Source of the DNA: Ureibacillus yapensis
GTDB lineage: Bacteria; Bacillota; Bacilli; Bacillales_A; Planococcaceae
Length of the DNA stretch: 64,000 nucleotides
NCBI RefSeq assembly: GCF_003515775.1
Contig: NZ_QWEI01000003.1
Location: 274,881 to 338,880, forward strand
Direction: 5' to 3'
Part shown: one piece after another, positions 63,981 to 64,000 of the stretch
How positions within the stretch are numbered: the stretch's first letter is position 1
How the letters are laid out: the number at the start of each line of letters is the position of its first letter
Notes under the pieces: generated by a model
Seen by the model: only the letters and a program-made list of their open reading frames with translations
What the model was told of the DNA's origin: nothing
The model's database searches: none
Program-made: the position numbers and the translations under genes

Positions 63981-64000
63981 GCCTAGCGACGTCCTACTCT
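63981..64000 (-). rRNA. rrf: 5S rRNA, 3' end (partial)
   Basis: The minus strand reads AGAGTAGGACGTCGCTAGGC, the conserved 3' end of Bacillus-type 5S rRNA. The rest lies beyond the window edge. Confidence 0.85.

Overview
The window is low-GC Firmicute DNA from a spore-forming, aerobic member of the Bacillaceae/Planococcaceae (Lysinibacillus, Solibacillus or Ureibacillus-like). The evidence is the strong AGGAGG-type ribosome sites, frequent TTG and GTG starts, many Bacillus-type genes (yteA, ypgQ/ypgR, yfmR, ypeP, dynA, a YisP-like enzyme, fhs, a ba3 oxidase), spore-coat-like proteins, and type II pantothenate kinase. No prophage, transposase, CRISPR array or tRNA was seen. The last 20 bases are the 3' end of a 5S rRNA on the minus strand, so a ribosomal RNA operon lies just beyond the right edge.

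Layout. 1-3.5 kb: DinB-like protein, serine acetyltransferase, aspartokinase. 3.9-13.5 kb: the most distinctive region, a manganese-oxidase/spore-coat locus. It holds a giant six-cupredoxin multicopper oxidase of the MnxG type, its small partners MnxE and MnxF, two larger proteins that share a small beta-barrel-like motif with them, a CopC-CopD copper importer, a small glycine-rich membrane protein, and a His/Cys-rich coat-like protein made of six 36-residue repeats. 13.6-24.3 kb: topoisomerase III, YteA, a DMT transporter, YpgR, the ABC-F protein YfmR, YpgQ, DoxX and ribokinase. 24.4-30.5 kb: ABC exporter, formate-THF ligase, cold-shock protein, a short YitT protein, VOC protein and a stand-alone CoaB-like protein. 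31-42.9 kb: SEC-C protein, YpeP-type RNase H, pantothenate kinase, DEDDh exonuclease, YisP-like prenyl synthase homologue, YqxD, D-serine dehydratase, glutamate dehydrogenase, PepF and malic enzyme. 43.3-51.9 kb: a decayed surface-protein gene, a sulfurtransferase coupled to a two-headed dynamin, a Fur-box-controlled 27-residue membrane peptide, CheX, and a three-gene ba3 cytochrome oxidase operon with a perfect Fnr box. 51.9-61 kb: a nine-gene operon joining a complete Liv-type ABC importer to a KASIII-like enzyme, an alpha/beta hydrolase, an SDR and an acyl-CoA ligase. 61.6-64 kb: a diguanylate cyclase, a small charged protein and the end of 5S rRNA.

How parts work together. In the Mn locus, copper import (CopCD) would serve the oxidase (MnxEFG), while the coat-like proteins would place it on the spore surface; CATANNNTA boxes upstream of mnxE and of the His-rich gene suggest late mother-cell expression. 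In the Liv operon, import, activation by CoA, and beta-keto/hydroxy-acyl chemistry form a plausible uptake and breakdown pathway for an acyl or branched carboxylate substrate, with a cre-like site just upstream of the first gene.

Many gene starts were moved from the longest reading frame to the codon placed 5-11 nt after a ribosome binding site; two genes (yteA and yqxD homologues) appear to start at ATT. Several intergenic repeats were found: four 38-bp units, five 21-bp units in exact helical phase, a decayed 53-bp array, and two copies of a structured dispersed repeat. All functional names rest on reading the sequence and on memory of families; no searches were run.
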